From Chloranthus sessilifolius (Eukaryota > Streptophyta > Magnoliopsida > Chloranthales > Chloranthaceae), in NCBI GenBank assembly GCA_021018995.1, contig CM037584.1, positions 45,831,811 through 45,895,810 of the forward strand: a DNA stretch of 64,000 nucleotides, written 5' to 3'. A model generated the notes under the pieces. It made no database searches. It was not told the origin of the DNA and saw only the letters and a list, made by a program, of their open reading frames with translations. Every line of letters starts with the position of its first letter. The stretch's first letter is position 1. This document shows positions 23,471-35,338 of the stretch, piece after piece. The position numbers and the translations under genes are program-made.

Positions 23471-24480
23471 ATGGACATGAGTGGGATTGCCGAGGCTCTT
23501 AACAGCATGAGGGCTGATCTAAAATCGATCAATGATCGACTGACTGCCATGAAGACAGCCCAAAGGACTCTTGAAACGTTCAATGAGAGGTTGTTAGACC
23601 GAGTCAATCGGTTAGACGAGGGTGATGAGTACCTCGAACCACCCCGTGAGCGTAATGGTTCACGCTACGAACGAAATGGCTGCCACTATAATCGAAACCG
23701 GAACCATAGGTTAGATCATCATGGAGATGACTACGACCCGGAAGGGAGACTTTTCAAAATTGTCCGAGTTGAGTTCCCATCTTTCGATGGAAGATTAAAC
23801 CCTCAAGTCTTCCTCGATTGGTTATCCGATATAGACCAGCACTTTGAGTGGTTTGGCATGAGCGATGAAAGATGTGTTAGACTTGCTAAAATGAAGCTCA
23901 TAGGCCAAGCCCGACTCTTTTGGGTCAATGTTGAACGCATCAGAACGAATGCGGGTTGTACTCCCATTACCCGTTGGGATGATATGAAGGAACGACTTAC
24001 AGAGAAGTACGTTCCTTCATACTACCATCGTCTCCTCGACCAATGGCAAAATCTGCGCCAAGGTAGTATTGCCCGTATCGGACTACATTGGCAAATTTGA
24101 AGAATTCATGATGAGAGCAAAAGTGTCCGAAGACCCTCAGGTCACTCTATCCAGATTTCGCACCGGATTGAGACTTGACCTGCAGAAAGAGTTAGTCTCC
24201 ACTGTTGAGACTTTCGTCAATTGTTACACCGTCATTCGAGACCTTGAACGATATTTGAAAATGACGGTGACTAGGCGATCTGATTTTCACCCCGGTCAAC
24301 TCCGTACCGGCGAAGTGAGATCTAGTGCTGGAACCCGCCTACCAAACCCACACAACCCACATCTACCAATGTAAGGTTTGACAAAGGTAAGGGTGTAGCT
24401 GGAGAATCCTCGAAGAGTGGGTGTCATGTTAAGTGTTATAAATGTCAAGGATTGGGACACTTTGCCGCCCAATGCCCCAC
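23471..24480 (+). pseudogene. gag region of chromovirus 3 (broken)
   Basis: MDMSGIAEALNSMRADLKSI starts a coiled-coil-like N-terminus. A gag core follows (VFLDWLSDIDQHFEWFGM; GQARLFWVNVERIRTNAGC), then a CCHC knuckle (CYKCQGLGHFAAQC) near 24430-24475. Confidence 0.9.
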
Positions 24481-24599
24481 AAGAGACCCACAAAAGAATC
24501 TTTTCATCGACGGAGAAGGAGATGAAAGTGAAGGAGTTTACGAAAAAGAGGTCTTTAAGCCGAATGCCACACTTAGTGACGAGGAAGGTGATGACATGG

Positions 24600-27500
24600 G
24601 TCATGCTCTAGTTGTGAGGTGTGCCTTTGTACAACCTCAACGGGATGAAAAAGGAGGATTGGCGAAGGGAGAACATCTTCCACACCTTTGCCACATGTGG
24701 GACAGAGTTGTAGGGTTATTGTGGATAGCGAAAGCTGCACCAATGTGGTGTCAGAATATACCGTCACCCGCTTAGGGCTTACGCCTGAAGCCCACCCGAG
24801 ACCTTACAAAGTCGCATGGGTTGACTCCTCATACATTCCCGTATCTCAGAGGTGTCGTGTACCCATACAGTTGAGTTCATACTCCGACACCTCATGGTGC
24901 AATGTGGTGCCGATGAATGTGGGCCACATTATCTTAGGGAGGCCCTGGCTCTATGATTTGAACGTGACCATTTTTGGTCGATCTAACATTTGCACATTCA
25001 ATTACAAGGGCAAGAAAATCACTCTTAACCCTTTGGCTCTCAAAGCACCATCTGTCAATAGAGTTGAGAAGAAGGGAGGCCAATCCAAAGCCATCAACAT
25101 TGTGAGCCCTTCAGAGTTCGAGAGGGCATCGTTAGATGAGAGTGTCGTGTATGCCATCGTCACTATTGAAAGTACTTCTGAGTCGGTCTATGAGTACCCC
25201 AAGGAGGTAGAGCCCATCCCGAATGAATTTGCGGATGTCTTCCCCGAAGACTTACCTAATGAGCTCCCTCCCATGCGTGACATTCAATACGCAATCGACT
25301 TGGTTCCCGGATCTACATTACCGAACCTGCCCCACTACAGGTTGAATCCGGTTGAGCACGCCGAGTTGACTCGGCAAGTCAGTGAGCTCCTTCAAAAGGG
25401 GTTCATACAAGAGAGTCTGAGCCCATGTGTTGTACCAGTATTACTCACGCCTAAGAAAGATGGTACATGACGCATGTGTGTGGATAGCCGAGCAATTAAT
25501 AAGATCACTGTTAAATATCGGTTTCCCATACTGCGGCTTGATGACATGCTTGACATGATGGTTGGAGCCACTATCTTTTCCAAGATAGACCTTAAAAGTG
25601 GCTACCATCAGGTGCGTATTCGCCCTGGCGATGAATGGAAAACCGCCTTCAAGACCAAAGACGGTCTTTATGAGTGGATGGTCATGCCTTTTGGGCTCTC
25701 CAATGCCCCGAGTACATTTATGAGGCTTATGACCCAGATGTTGGGGCCATTCCTTGTCGTGTACTTTGATGACATCTTAATTTACAGTTCAAACAAAGAT
25801 CAACACATTATCCACCTAAGGTTGGTTTGCGAAACCTTGAGGGAAGAAAGGTTATACGCGAATCTCAAGAAGTGCACCTTCATGCAACAATCCGTTGTAT
25901 TCTTGGGATTCATTGTCTCGGTAGATGGGATGGTTACGGACCCTGCGAAGGTTAAGGCCATTGTGGAGTGGCCCGAACCTCGGAATATTCATGAAGTCCG
26001 TAGCTTCCACGGTTTGGCCACATTTTATCGTCGCTTCATCGAAAACTTTAGCACCATCATGGCTCCCATTACCGATTGCATGAGAAAAGGGGAGTTCTTG
26101 TGGAGCAAAGCCGCGATGAGGGCCTTTTCCGAGATAAAGGAGAAAATGGTTACTGCACCCGTCATGCGCTTACCAGACTTTTCTAAAATCTTTGAGGTAG
26201 CATGTGACGTATCGGGTGTAGGCATAGGCGGAGTGCTGAGCCAAGAAGGCCACCCTTTGGCCTATTTTAGTGAGAAGCTCAATGAGGCAAAGCAGAGATA
26301 CTCCACCTATGACAAGGAGTTTTATGCGGTCGTCCGATCTCTGTGGTATTGGAAACATTACCTGAGACTGCAGGAATTTGTGTTGTTTTCTGACCACGAA
26401 GCCTTACGTCGAGTGGCGACTTTGCAGTCTATGAGCACCGAGGTCATCGGATTTGAGCAGCTGAAACAAGATTATCCTGATTGCCTAGATTTCGGGACAG
26501 AATACACTGCTTTCCTTGAAAATCCGAACAGCATTAACTCCGAGTATACCCTGTTGGATGGATATTTGTTCAAAGAAAATCATTTGTGTATCCCTCGTAC
26601 TTCATTGCGTGACTTCCTCATCTAGGAGTTACATGTCGGAGGGATTGCCAGACATTTTGGGCGCGATAAAATCAGTGCGCTCGTTAAGGATAGGTTTTAT
26701 TGGCCTAGCCTTGTGAGAGATGTCTCTAGGGTTGTAAAACAATATTGTACATGTCAGATTGTGAAGCATATTAAGCAGAATACCGGCTTGTACACCCCTT
26801 TACCCGTGCCGCATGACCCGTGGCAAGACATCTCCATGGATTTCGTGCTCGGACTTCCAAAGACCCAACGGAAGCACGATTCCATTTTTGTGGTAGTGGA
26901 CCGCTTTTCCAAGATGGCCCACTCCATGCCCTGCTCTAAAACCTCCGATGCTGCTCACATAGCCAAATTATTTTTCGGAGAGGTTGTGCGTCCCCAGACG
27001 ATTGTGTCAGATCGAGATGTGAAGTTTACCAGTTATTTTTGGAAAACTTTATGGCACATGATGGGTACCATGCTCCAATTTTCTTCGGCCTATCATCCTC
27101 AAACAGATGGCCAAACGGAGTCTACCAATAGGAGCCTTGGTAATCTTCTTCGTTGTCTTGTTGGTGATCACCCTAGGACTTGAGATCTACTTTGCCTTTA
27201 GCCGAGTTTGCATACAACAATTCAGTCAATAGGTCCCTAGGTATGAGTCCTTTTGAGGTCGTCCTTGGTCATAGGCCTAGAACACCCATCGATCTAATTC
27301 CCATGTTTGCATCCCATCGAGTTTCCGAGTCAACCGATTCATTTGCACAGCATATACATGAATTGCATGCTGAAATTAGGAAAAGAATTAATGCAAGCAA
27401 TGAACAGTACAAAATATCTGCGGATGCGCATAGGAGCTTCAAGGAATTCCAAGTTGGAGATTACGTCATGGTTCAGGTTAGGCCTGAGCGGTTCCCGTTG

Positions 27501-28042
27501 GGAGCCGCAAAGAAACTTCAAGCCCGCGGTGCTGGACCTTTTAGAATTGTCGCAAGGAGCGGACCTAATTCATATGTTCTCGAGCTTCCACCGGATATAG
27601 GGATCAGCTCTACATTCAATGTGGAAGACCTGATTCCTTCGTTGGCCCCAGCCCCAGCCCCTCACAACCCCTCCCAAGCAGCCCTGAGCCCCAATGCCAG
27701 CCCCACCCTGCAACCCCTACCCTTCCCTTCCCCACGCAAGCAGCGCAGAGATGAGATCGAAGGAATATTAGATGATTTAGCGATATCCACCCATGGGGGC
27801 GGAATTCAAAAGTACTTGGTCAAGTGGTTGGGAAAGCCGGACTCTGAGAACTCATGGTTAGCTGAAGACGAGGTGCGACGCCTGGACCCCGACATACTCG
27901 AGCGCTATCACGGCGCCACTTCATCGGTGATGAAACCTTTTCGGCTCAGGAGAATTGGCGAGGACGCCGACATCGTAGACATTAGATATGGACCGTTTCG
28001 GGTATACCGACGGCAGAAGAAGCGAAATGGACATCAGAAGTA
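24600..28042 (+). pseudogene. pol region of chromovirus 3 (broken): protease, RT, RNase H, integrase, chromodomain-like tail
   Basis: The protease is near 24715. Reverse transcriptase covers about 25330-25960, with [15 protein letters not shown] near 25760. RNase H is near 26160-26400 ([18 protein letters not shown]). Integrase covers about 26640-27640 ([35 protein letters not shown]). A Pro-rich linker follows. The chromodomain-like tail (ILDDLAISTHGGGIQKYLVK, then SENSW) lies near 27760-27920 and continues as a basic tail into the 3' LTR. Chromodomains of this class are known to steer integration towards particular chromatin. Confidence 0.92.
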
Positions 28043-29042
28043 GGCATAAAAGAGGCGAGATTGGCGAATAGGGAAATACTGCAAAATTCGATTGATCAAA
28101 ATTTTTGATCGATTGAGTTCTTGTTTCGATCGATCGAACAACAGCGAGAGGAAAAACACATGTTCTGAAGTATATAATTCGATCGATCGAATTATATACT
28201 CGATTGATCGAATTTCCATTCGATTGATCGAGTTTAAATTTTGATCGATCGAATTCCAACGGCGAAGTATTTGATATAGTTTTTTCGATCGATTGAGTTT
28301 CACTTTCGATCGATCGAACTTCACTTTCGATCAATCGAATTTAAATTTCGATCGATCGAAAGTGAAGTTCGATCGATCGAAATCGCGCAGTTTTTTTTTT
28401 TTTGGTATTTTAATTTTGAACTTAATTTAAAGGGGCATACTTATCCTTTTGGTATTTGTTTTAGGGTTTTATTTTTGTTTAAAGGGACTCCTATATAAGG
28501 TCCTTAAGATAAACAATGTAATTGATTATTGAATGAATGAGCGTTTGCTTTTGGAACTTGAGATGAGTTCCTTCGAAGAGTGATTCTTCTTCCCAAGAAG
28601 GGTTTGGTGTGAAGCTCACAATCTATCCTTGTTTTACCTTATCCCTTTAACTTATCTTCCCTGCTTTAATTCAAACAACCCAAATCTCCCATCTCCCATC
28701 CAAATACCCGACTCCCAAAACCCTAGCTTTCCCTTACTCCATTGATTCGACCCGACCCCATAAACCATAAAAGGACCATAGTTTCCATCCTTGAATCGTA
28801 AGCACCCTAATCTGGGAAAACCTAGAGTTCTATCTCTAGGAACGATCCGCGCTGTAACCTCACGGATCTTGCGCAAAGGCTGAACCCTACTCGAATCGAA
28901 CGTAATCTTTTCACATGGAGGACTACGAACGCCTAAGGTATTCATTATATTTTGAGAGTTTTATTGTTTAATTTAATTCAACTTAATTTCGGTAAACAAT
29001 CAATCATCACATTCACGTAGTTTAGGGCTTCGTCCTGCGTCT
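27956..29042 (+). repeat. 3' LTR of chromovirus 3
   Basis: It begins TGGCGAGGACGCCGACATC and ends just before the CCTGG duplication. It carries the longest TCGATCGA array in the window (about 28085-28388). Confidence 0.92.
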
Positions 29043-29047
29043 CCTGG

Positions 29048-32000
29048 ACTAGCCCTTAGGCCTTTATTTCTCTGACTCTTCATCAGCTAAGTAGCTTTCT
29101 ATGCAAAAGAAAAGAAAAATAAATAAAACATGACACAGGGCAAATCACATACTGGAACATATAAAAAAACAGCACTGGGTAATTAAACTGGAAATAAAAG
29201 ACTAGAAGATCATATACATCCTGTTGTGGGCTAGTTAAAAGAGAAAAGTTTGTGGGCTAGTTACCTCCACAATAAATACTTGTTGCATCAACTAAATGGG
29301 GTCGGGGTCAGGATCTTATAGGATATGAAAATCTATCAGATCCAGGTTACAAGTGGCAATGACAAATATCTCATGTCATCTCGTAAGGCAATTGGAATAA
29401 CCAGCTAATCAAAGACAAGTATGGGGACCAATTATTTGAGGAATTGGATGGAAACCAACTGACAGGGCTGAATAAAAAGCATGGATGCTTCCTTTTGATG
29501 GATTTTTTTCCTCCAAATCGGCTTGCACCATGCTTACTTTAGAATATTATCTTAGGTTTGGAATTCAAAGTGCCATCCACTGTTTCTCTTGGAACCTATT
29601 AAACTTTTCCAAGTCAAAAGAATGAAAATCCCTATGGTGTCCCGGTGCTATTTGTGCAACAAGGAAGAATAAAACAAGGGTCATCTATTTTTCTATTGTG
29701 AAAATTTTAAAAAGATTTGGTCTTATTTTGCAAAATCTATGGTCCACCTAGCAATTCCCAAGTATCCCAAATCAAGAGGATCACTCTGTGGTCTATAATA
29801 TGAGAAATATGGATGGCACGAAATAAATTTTGGCTTCAACTATTTTTAGCACTTGGGGGTGCCATTAGTAAAATTAATAGGATGATCACCTATGGTCCAC
29901 CTAGTCAACTGGTGATTCACCAATGGTTTATCCTATTACATCTCGGTCAACTAATGATAAAACTTGGATTTTAAGCCCAAACTGGTCTTTGGGGTGCAAG
30001 AAGTGAAACTGGGTGTCCCTATCTATTGAAACCTCACATTTCTAACTCTCAATTAGGAACATCGAGAGGTTATCGATCAAGTTATCGGGATCCCAATCCT
30101 ACCCTAGTTCATATACTGAGTCAATCCTATGACTTAGTCAAATTAAGTCTTCGTAAGGGTCAAACATTGACTTGGGCATCCGTGAGAGTATCCCAAGGTG
30201 CTAGTTTAATTTCATTATACCCTAAAATACTAGTTCATGTTCCAGGTACCTCAGGTTTGGAGGTATCGGGGTCAAACTAAGTCCCAAATTGGACTACCCT
30301 TCTTATGAAGATTTCAGATCTGACCTTTTATGTATTAAAAAATTTATAGAAGATTCATTAAAATAGGTATGAGGTGATTCCAGATTCCAGTACAAGAAGA
30401 CTCATTGAGTATCACTTCATCGGTGGAATCATCTCAAAACTAGGTCTAGGTTAGTCAAATCACTTAGTGTAATTTGACCCAAGAATCTGCAGGCTTAGTT
30501 CTACAATTTCTTAGGTTAGCCTTGGTAATTTACGGATATATCCTAACCTACTAATCAGAAACTTACATATTTTATATGGTTGGAAAGCTTATGAAGTCCT
30601 CTACAACTTATCTTAAGGGTTTAATACTTAAAAGTTTAAATATTTAATCTTATCTTTAATTCTCAAGTCACGTGTCTGTCCTAATTTTGTCAAGCTAAAA
30701 CAGTTCTTGTTTCTAGACAGAGGTCTAATCCCGAATTTGTGTAGACCAAAGTGCTTTGGTTTTTAATCCCAAATTTAGTGTGCATGTCTCTGGGTTCATG
30801 CTACATCTTAATAAATTTTTACAGAATTTTTTCTAAAGTATTTTATAATCATATCTCATGTCAAACTCACTGCTAAAACACAGAATCAAGAATTACAAAT
30901 TTCAAATATTCAAACTAAAAGATACATGATCCAGCCAGGTTCACTGCTGCTACAACCTTCTGCACCTCCAATGAGTTGGGAAGACTCCATTATACAATAG
31001 AGAGGTAGTAGGTGCTTGGGCATGAGCTCCATTACAGAATTAGTGTGCAACACCCCATTACAAAATTAGTAGTAGGTGCTTGGGCATGAGCTCTAAGGTG
31101 GGAACTTTTTGTAGGTGATTTATATTGCACATGCAGTATTGGTGAGCATCAATCTAGATATTCCATGTGTAACAAATGCACTCACCTGTCATAAATAATT
31201 GTTGTGTGATTCTCGTTAAAGATCACATAGATCATATAACCTACTCAATTGATACAACGAATTTATCATACAAATACCAATACAAACATATAGATATAGT
31301 GGTTGTGTGAATTGTGATCTAGGGGCACGATACAAATATACTGATTGTTCAATCTATGATAGTGATTCACCGCATACACAGTAGGTGAAGGTGTTTGGCC
31401 ATGTTTACAATCATATTTACTCATTCATTTATATAATAATCTCATTCCCTATTCTTCTTTACCTTCGTAACCTTGTATCATTGACGAACCTTTGAGGGTA
31501 TTTGGCGGCTTAGAAGGCTATTTATTAGCTAAAAGTTGGGAAGAAGAAAAAAGGAGCAGAAAAAAAGCTTATGCCCAAATTCGATAATCACCGGCTTTTA
31601 AAGATCAAGCTTATAAAGAGTCTTATTATGTCTAAATGTGACTACTACAAATGCCGGGTCTCTAAAAGCTGTGAAATCGGCTTAAAGCAGGATTTCCATG
31701 GCTAAAAGGTGCTGCAAAAGTGATGATACCACATGAGATATAGGCAACTCATATTTCTCCTAAGCAGTCAAACATCTGACATACAGCCTCATAACCACAT
31801 ACTTCAATAACTAATGGCAGATTTAAGAGAAAAAAAAAAAGAACTCATATTTCTTATAAGAATTTTATCAAAGATCACGCATGCAGCTTCTTAACCACAT
31901 GCATTAATAATTAACAACTAATTAGGGGGGAAATGAAAAATCATAGAAGTTAATAGAACTCACATCGTAAACAAATAGAATTATATATATATAACATAAC

Positions 32001-33337
32001 ATACATCAATATATCACAAAATCTAAGAAGCATTGAAAGAAAGAAAGAAGAAAAAAAGTGACGGCATCAGTGTTCGAGGGTTAGTAATCGGAGGCCTGTG
32101 AATTCTCAACCCCATAAACCATTTCTTTTTTAAATCCTGGGGGAGCGGGTTGGAAGTGGACGGGGCGCTGACGTATTCCCTTTTAGTCTCGATACCAAAC
32201 ACAGCCTGTACATCTATCTGATATAGCTGCTAATTTGTGATATAGCGAAAGGTTTAGCAATAATTTTGTCAATTCCGTTTACCGATAAAAAAAAGAAAAA
32301 GAAAAGAAAGGCCTCAGCTCATCCGCGAGTTGTAACTTTAATGATGGTATGCATGTATGGCTACACACACTTATATGTAATTAATTTACAAATAATCTCA
32401 TAGAAATTTCGAAGCAAATTCTTGAACTTACAATTTCTAATTGTATTTCTCAGATCTGCCAACTTTAAGTAGATGGAAGAAGGCGATCAAGAAGAAGATG
32501 ATGTCTGAGATCTGCAGAAAAAATATTGGGGGCGTTTCCTAGATCTTAAAATTCTTAGAACACGAAGAACAAAACCATAGCCACGTAGAGAACCTACACA
32601 TCAGATGAACATCTCAGAACTAAAATATGTTAGGGAAATGAAGAAAAAACACATCAAATGATGCATCTCGTAACCAAAACACCAATCTCCAACGCAAAAA
32701 CCATAAGTTATCCGTTTTCAGAACCAAAATATTAGAACGAAACCAAAACCTAAACAAAGATTATTCATCACAGAACCAAAAAAACACCACGAACAAAGAC
32801 GAAACACATCACCAGCATGCAAACTACAAAAACTGATCCAAAATAATAACAATAAAACCTCCATAAATAAATAAAACCTAGCTAATGAGTAACAAATATT
32901 TTTCTCTCGCTTCCAAAATTTAACAAAAAACTTACCAAAAATAAGACGAACCAAAACCTAAAACTCCAAAGCTTCAAATCAAACGCCAAATAAACCAAAA
33001 ACACAAAATATAAAACATAATAAATAAATATATAAATAAGAGAACCATTTTTTTCCTAATTTTGCAACTCCAAATCCTCGGACCAAAAAAACACGAATTC
33101 AAAGCAAATAAATAGTAATAATAATAATAAATAAGTAAACAAGGAAAAAATTCGAAACCCCTAACCTAGGCGATTCAATTTTGCAGATCTAGAAATGGAG
33201 ATGATGGCGATACGATCAGCTATGGTTGTCTTCCTCTACATAAATCAGATCAAACTCAAAAAAAAAAAAAAAAATCCAAAAACCACAAATACTAGCAGTA
33301 CAAAGCAATGAAAAAGAAAAAAAATCGAAACCCTAAC
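29048..33337. other. Intergenic host DNA with no supported gene
   Basis: AT-rich. A tiny minus-strand last-exon candidate lies at 29098-29064 (TGCATAG acceptor; SYLADEESEK; stop). A 23-bp word AGTAGGTGCTTGGGCATGAG… occurs twice near 31008 and 31066. GGGAAGACTCCATTATAC near 30977 is shared with 22160. Nothing else could be assigned. Confidence 0.4.
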
Positions 33338-33385
33338 CTTGGCGATTCACTTTTGCAGATCCAGAAACGGAGTTGAAGAAGACAC
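33150..33385. repeat. Imperfect duplication of a leader/exon-like block
   Basis: CGAAACCCCTAACCTAGGCG with following TTTGCAGATCTAG (33156-33195) recurs as CGAAACCCTAACCTTGGCG with TTTTGCAGATCCAG (33326-33365). Both copies contain a minus-strand G|GTTAGG donor. Confidence 0.55.
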
Positions 33386-33410
33386 GAGGTTCGTCAGAAC
33401 TAAACCCCAT
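33338..33410 (-). other. Candidate first coding exon of an unrecognised minus-strand gene
   Basis: ATG at 33410-33408 opens MGFSSDEPRVFFNSVSGSAK VNRQ and reaches CAAG|GTTAGG at 33338. Upstream on the same strand (33470-33660) is a CT-rich, partly duplicated leader (TTTCTCTCTCT words), typical of plant 5' UTRs. Downstream exons were not recognised. This could be a gene start or its remnant. Confidence 0.3.
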
Positions 33411-33474
33411 TCGAATGATCCATCTATCGTTCTCGAGCAGATGGAGATGATGTTTGAAAAAAATCAGATGGAAA

Positions 33475-33660
33475 AGGGGTTTCAGTGGGAGTTGGAGAAA
33501 TTGCGAGACAGAAAGAGAGATTTCTAGCTTCCAGAGAGGGAGATGGAGAGAGAGAAAGAGAGATTTCTATGGAAAAGGAGTTTCAGTGGGAGTTGGAGAA
33601 ATCGCGCGAGAGAGAGATTTCTAGCTGTGAGAGAGAGAGAGAAGGGGGGAGAAGGGGGGG
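33475..33660 (-). promoter_or_regulatory. CT-rich leader or promoter-like tract with an internal duplication
   Basis: The block beginning TTTCAGTGGGAGTTGGAGAA occurs at 33480 and again at 33570, within GA-rich (minus-strand CT-rich) DNA. It lies directly upstream of the candidate ATG at 33410. Confidence 0.4.
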
Positions 33661-33721
33661 CGGCAGAGAGGAAGGATCAAAATATCGTCGGATACGTATC
33701 GGGTATATTGAAATTTTTTTT

Positions 33722-34038
33722 TTTTTTCGATTGTCTATACAATTGATGGCGATTGTCTATACAGTCGTCATCGATTATATAGACAATCGGAATATATATA
33801 TATAATAAAAATAAAAGTTTTTAATTGTCTACACAATCGATGGCGATTGTCTACACAATCGATGGCGATTGTCTATACAGTCGCTACCGATTATATAGAC
33901 AATCGAAAAAAAAAAATAAATAAATAAATAACAAATAATTTCCTATTGTCTACACAATCGATGGCGATTGTCTACACAGTCGCTATCGATTGTGTAGACA
34001 ATCGGGAAAAAAAATTAAAATTAAAAAAATTAAAAAAA

Positions 34039-34118
<80 letters not shown>

Positions 34119-34152
34119 GATTGTCTACATAGCTGCTATCGATTGTATAGAC
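33722..34152. repeat. Minisatellite of palindromic ATTGTCTACACAATCG-type units
   Basis: Repeated words GATTGTCTACACAATCGATG and GCGATTGTCTACACAGTCG alternate with their reverse complement (CGATTGTGTAGACAATCG). At least three rounds are separated by A-rich spacers. Confidence 0.85.
34058..34115. repeat. (TA)n microsatellite
   Basis: About 29 TA units follow an A-rich run. Confidence 0.95.
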
Positions 34153-34338
34153 AATTAGAAAAAATATATATATACATATTATCGGACGATACATTGAAAT
34201 TATCGTTTGATAATTTCAATGTATCATCTGTATCGTCCGATATGGGAGATACATTACCCATATCGGACGATAAATACATTGTTTTTAAGGGGGTGCGATA
34301 CAATGTCATTGTATCGTACCGCCCAAGTCCAAAATCTG

Positions 34339-35338
34339 GCCTTAGCAAGTGGAGAAATAGATTTGAGTTCGGGCTTTTAAGAGATTTCGGGCATTTACTT
34401 AAACGGCCCGCCAAAACGTGAGGATTTAGTAGTCTTTTACAAGGCTGTGGCAGTATGGCAAAAGGGGCACCGCAAAAAGGTCAATATTTTGTAGCGTCTT
34501 TGAAATTTTTGGCTCATGAATCCATTTGAAGCTAAATAAAGTCTTAATTATTTTAAGTTATAATTTTTAATATAATTTAATATAACTAATAGTGAATTGT
34601 GCAAAGTGAAGATTTCAATATAATTTGATATTAACAAAATAATATAGACAATTCATACTCAACATTAAGTAGGAAGATTCTAAGTATGACAAGAAAGCAT
34701 CATATTATAAAATTTCCTTTTTCAACAAGGTTTATGAGATTATCAAGTTAAGCGATTTACAAGGTGTATTAATTTAACTCCTGGTTCAAAGGTTATCGGT
34801 TTACAAGTTTACTAATTGCCCTTTTTATTTCAATTATTCATTAGTTTATGTATTTATCAGTTGAATGGTTTAGGATGTCTTTTAATTAATTCGGTGTAAA
34901 GGGTCATCATACCAGTTTTGATGGTTTTTTATGTATAGTCTATATCTTTAGCTGCCGATATTGAAATCAGGCGCTTGATAGCTTGTTGGAAAGCTTCAAC
35001 AGTTAATTAAATTTTCTTTTTTATATTTCTAAGGTCAAAAGTTCATAAATCATAATAGAATTTGGTCCGTCCAATCAAGAGTCAGTTTTGGTTAAGGTGA
35101 TGTGCCACTTGACATAGTCCTGTGTACCAAATATTCGTAATTTCTAGTCATCAATTCTGATAAAGACTGTAACACATGTCCCTCAAATTTCGTGTGAATC
35201 AACTAGTTGACCGAGGCCTGATAGGATCTGACTATGCCAGGTGTCTGCCTAAGGTGACAGGTCCATCTAAAAATGTTAAGCACCCACCTATAAATTGATG
35301 GGATAATTCCATTTCTAATAGCACCCATAGGGCACTCT
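34339..35338. other. AT-rich spacer with no gene seen
   Basis: No exon, LTR end or RNA gene could be supported. Confidence 0.4.

Larger units (their letters stand above)
22295..29042 (+). mobile_element. Chromovirus 3 (Ty3/Gypsy LTR retroelement fossil)
   Basis: Plus-strand relative of element 1 with LTRs, primer site, gag and pol with a chromodomain-like tail. It is flanked by an exact 5-bp target duplication CCTGG (22290-22294 and 29043-29047). By eye the LTRs are in the low-to-mid 90s percent identical, apart from expansion of the palindrome array in the 3' copy. It is the best preserved of the three chromoviruses, yet still broken with about five interruptions. Confidence 0.95.
33674..34338. 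mobile_element. Large relative of the hAT-type MITE, with internal satellite expansion
   Basis: The left end reads GGATCAAAATATCGTCGGATACG, like the MITE at 20967. The right part (CCTTTTTAAGGGGG-like, CGATACAATG, AAGTCCAAAAT) is the reverse complement of the MITE's inner left side. One terminal repeat is not visible. The interior holds a minisatellite and a TA tract. Confidence 0.6.

Noticed and set aside
30026-30280. 84-codon open frame as a small gene
   Set aside because: No recognisable composition, exon borders or conservation clue; probably chance.
33946-34421. Open frames with KKKK and IYIYIY runs
   Set aside because: Pure translation of A-rich and TA microsatellite DNA.
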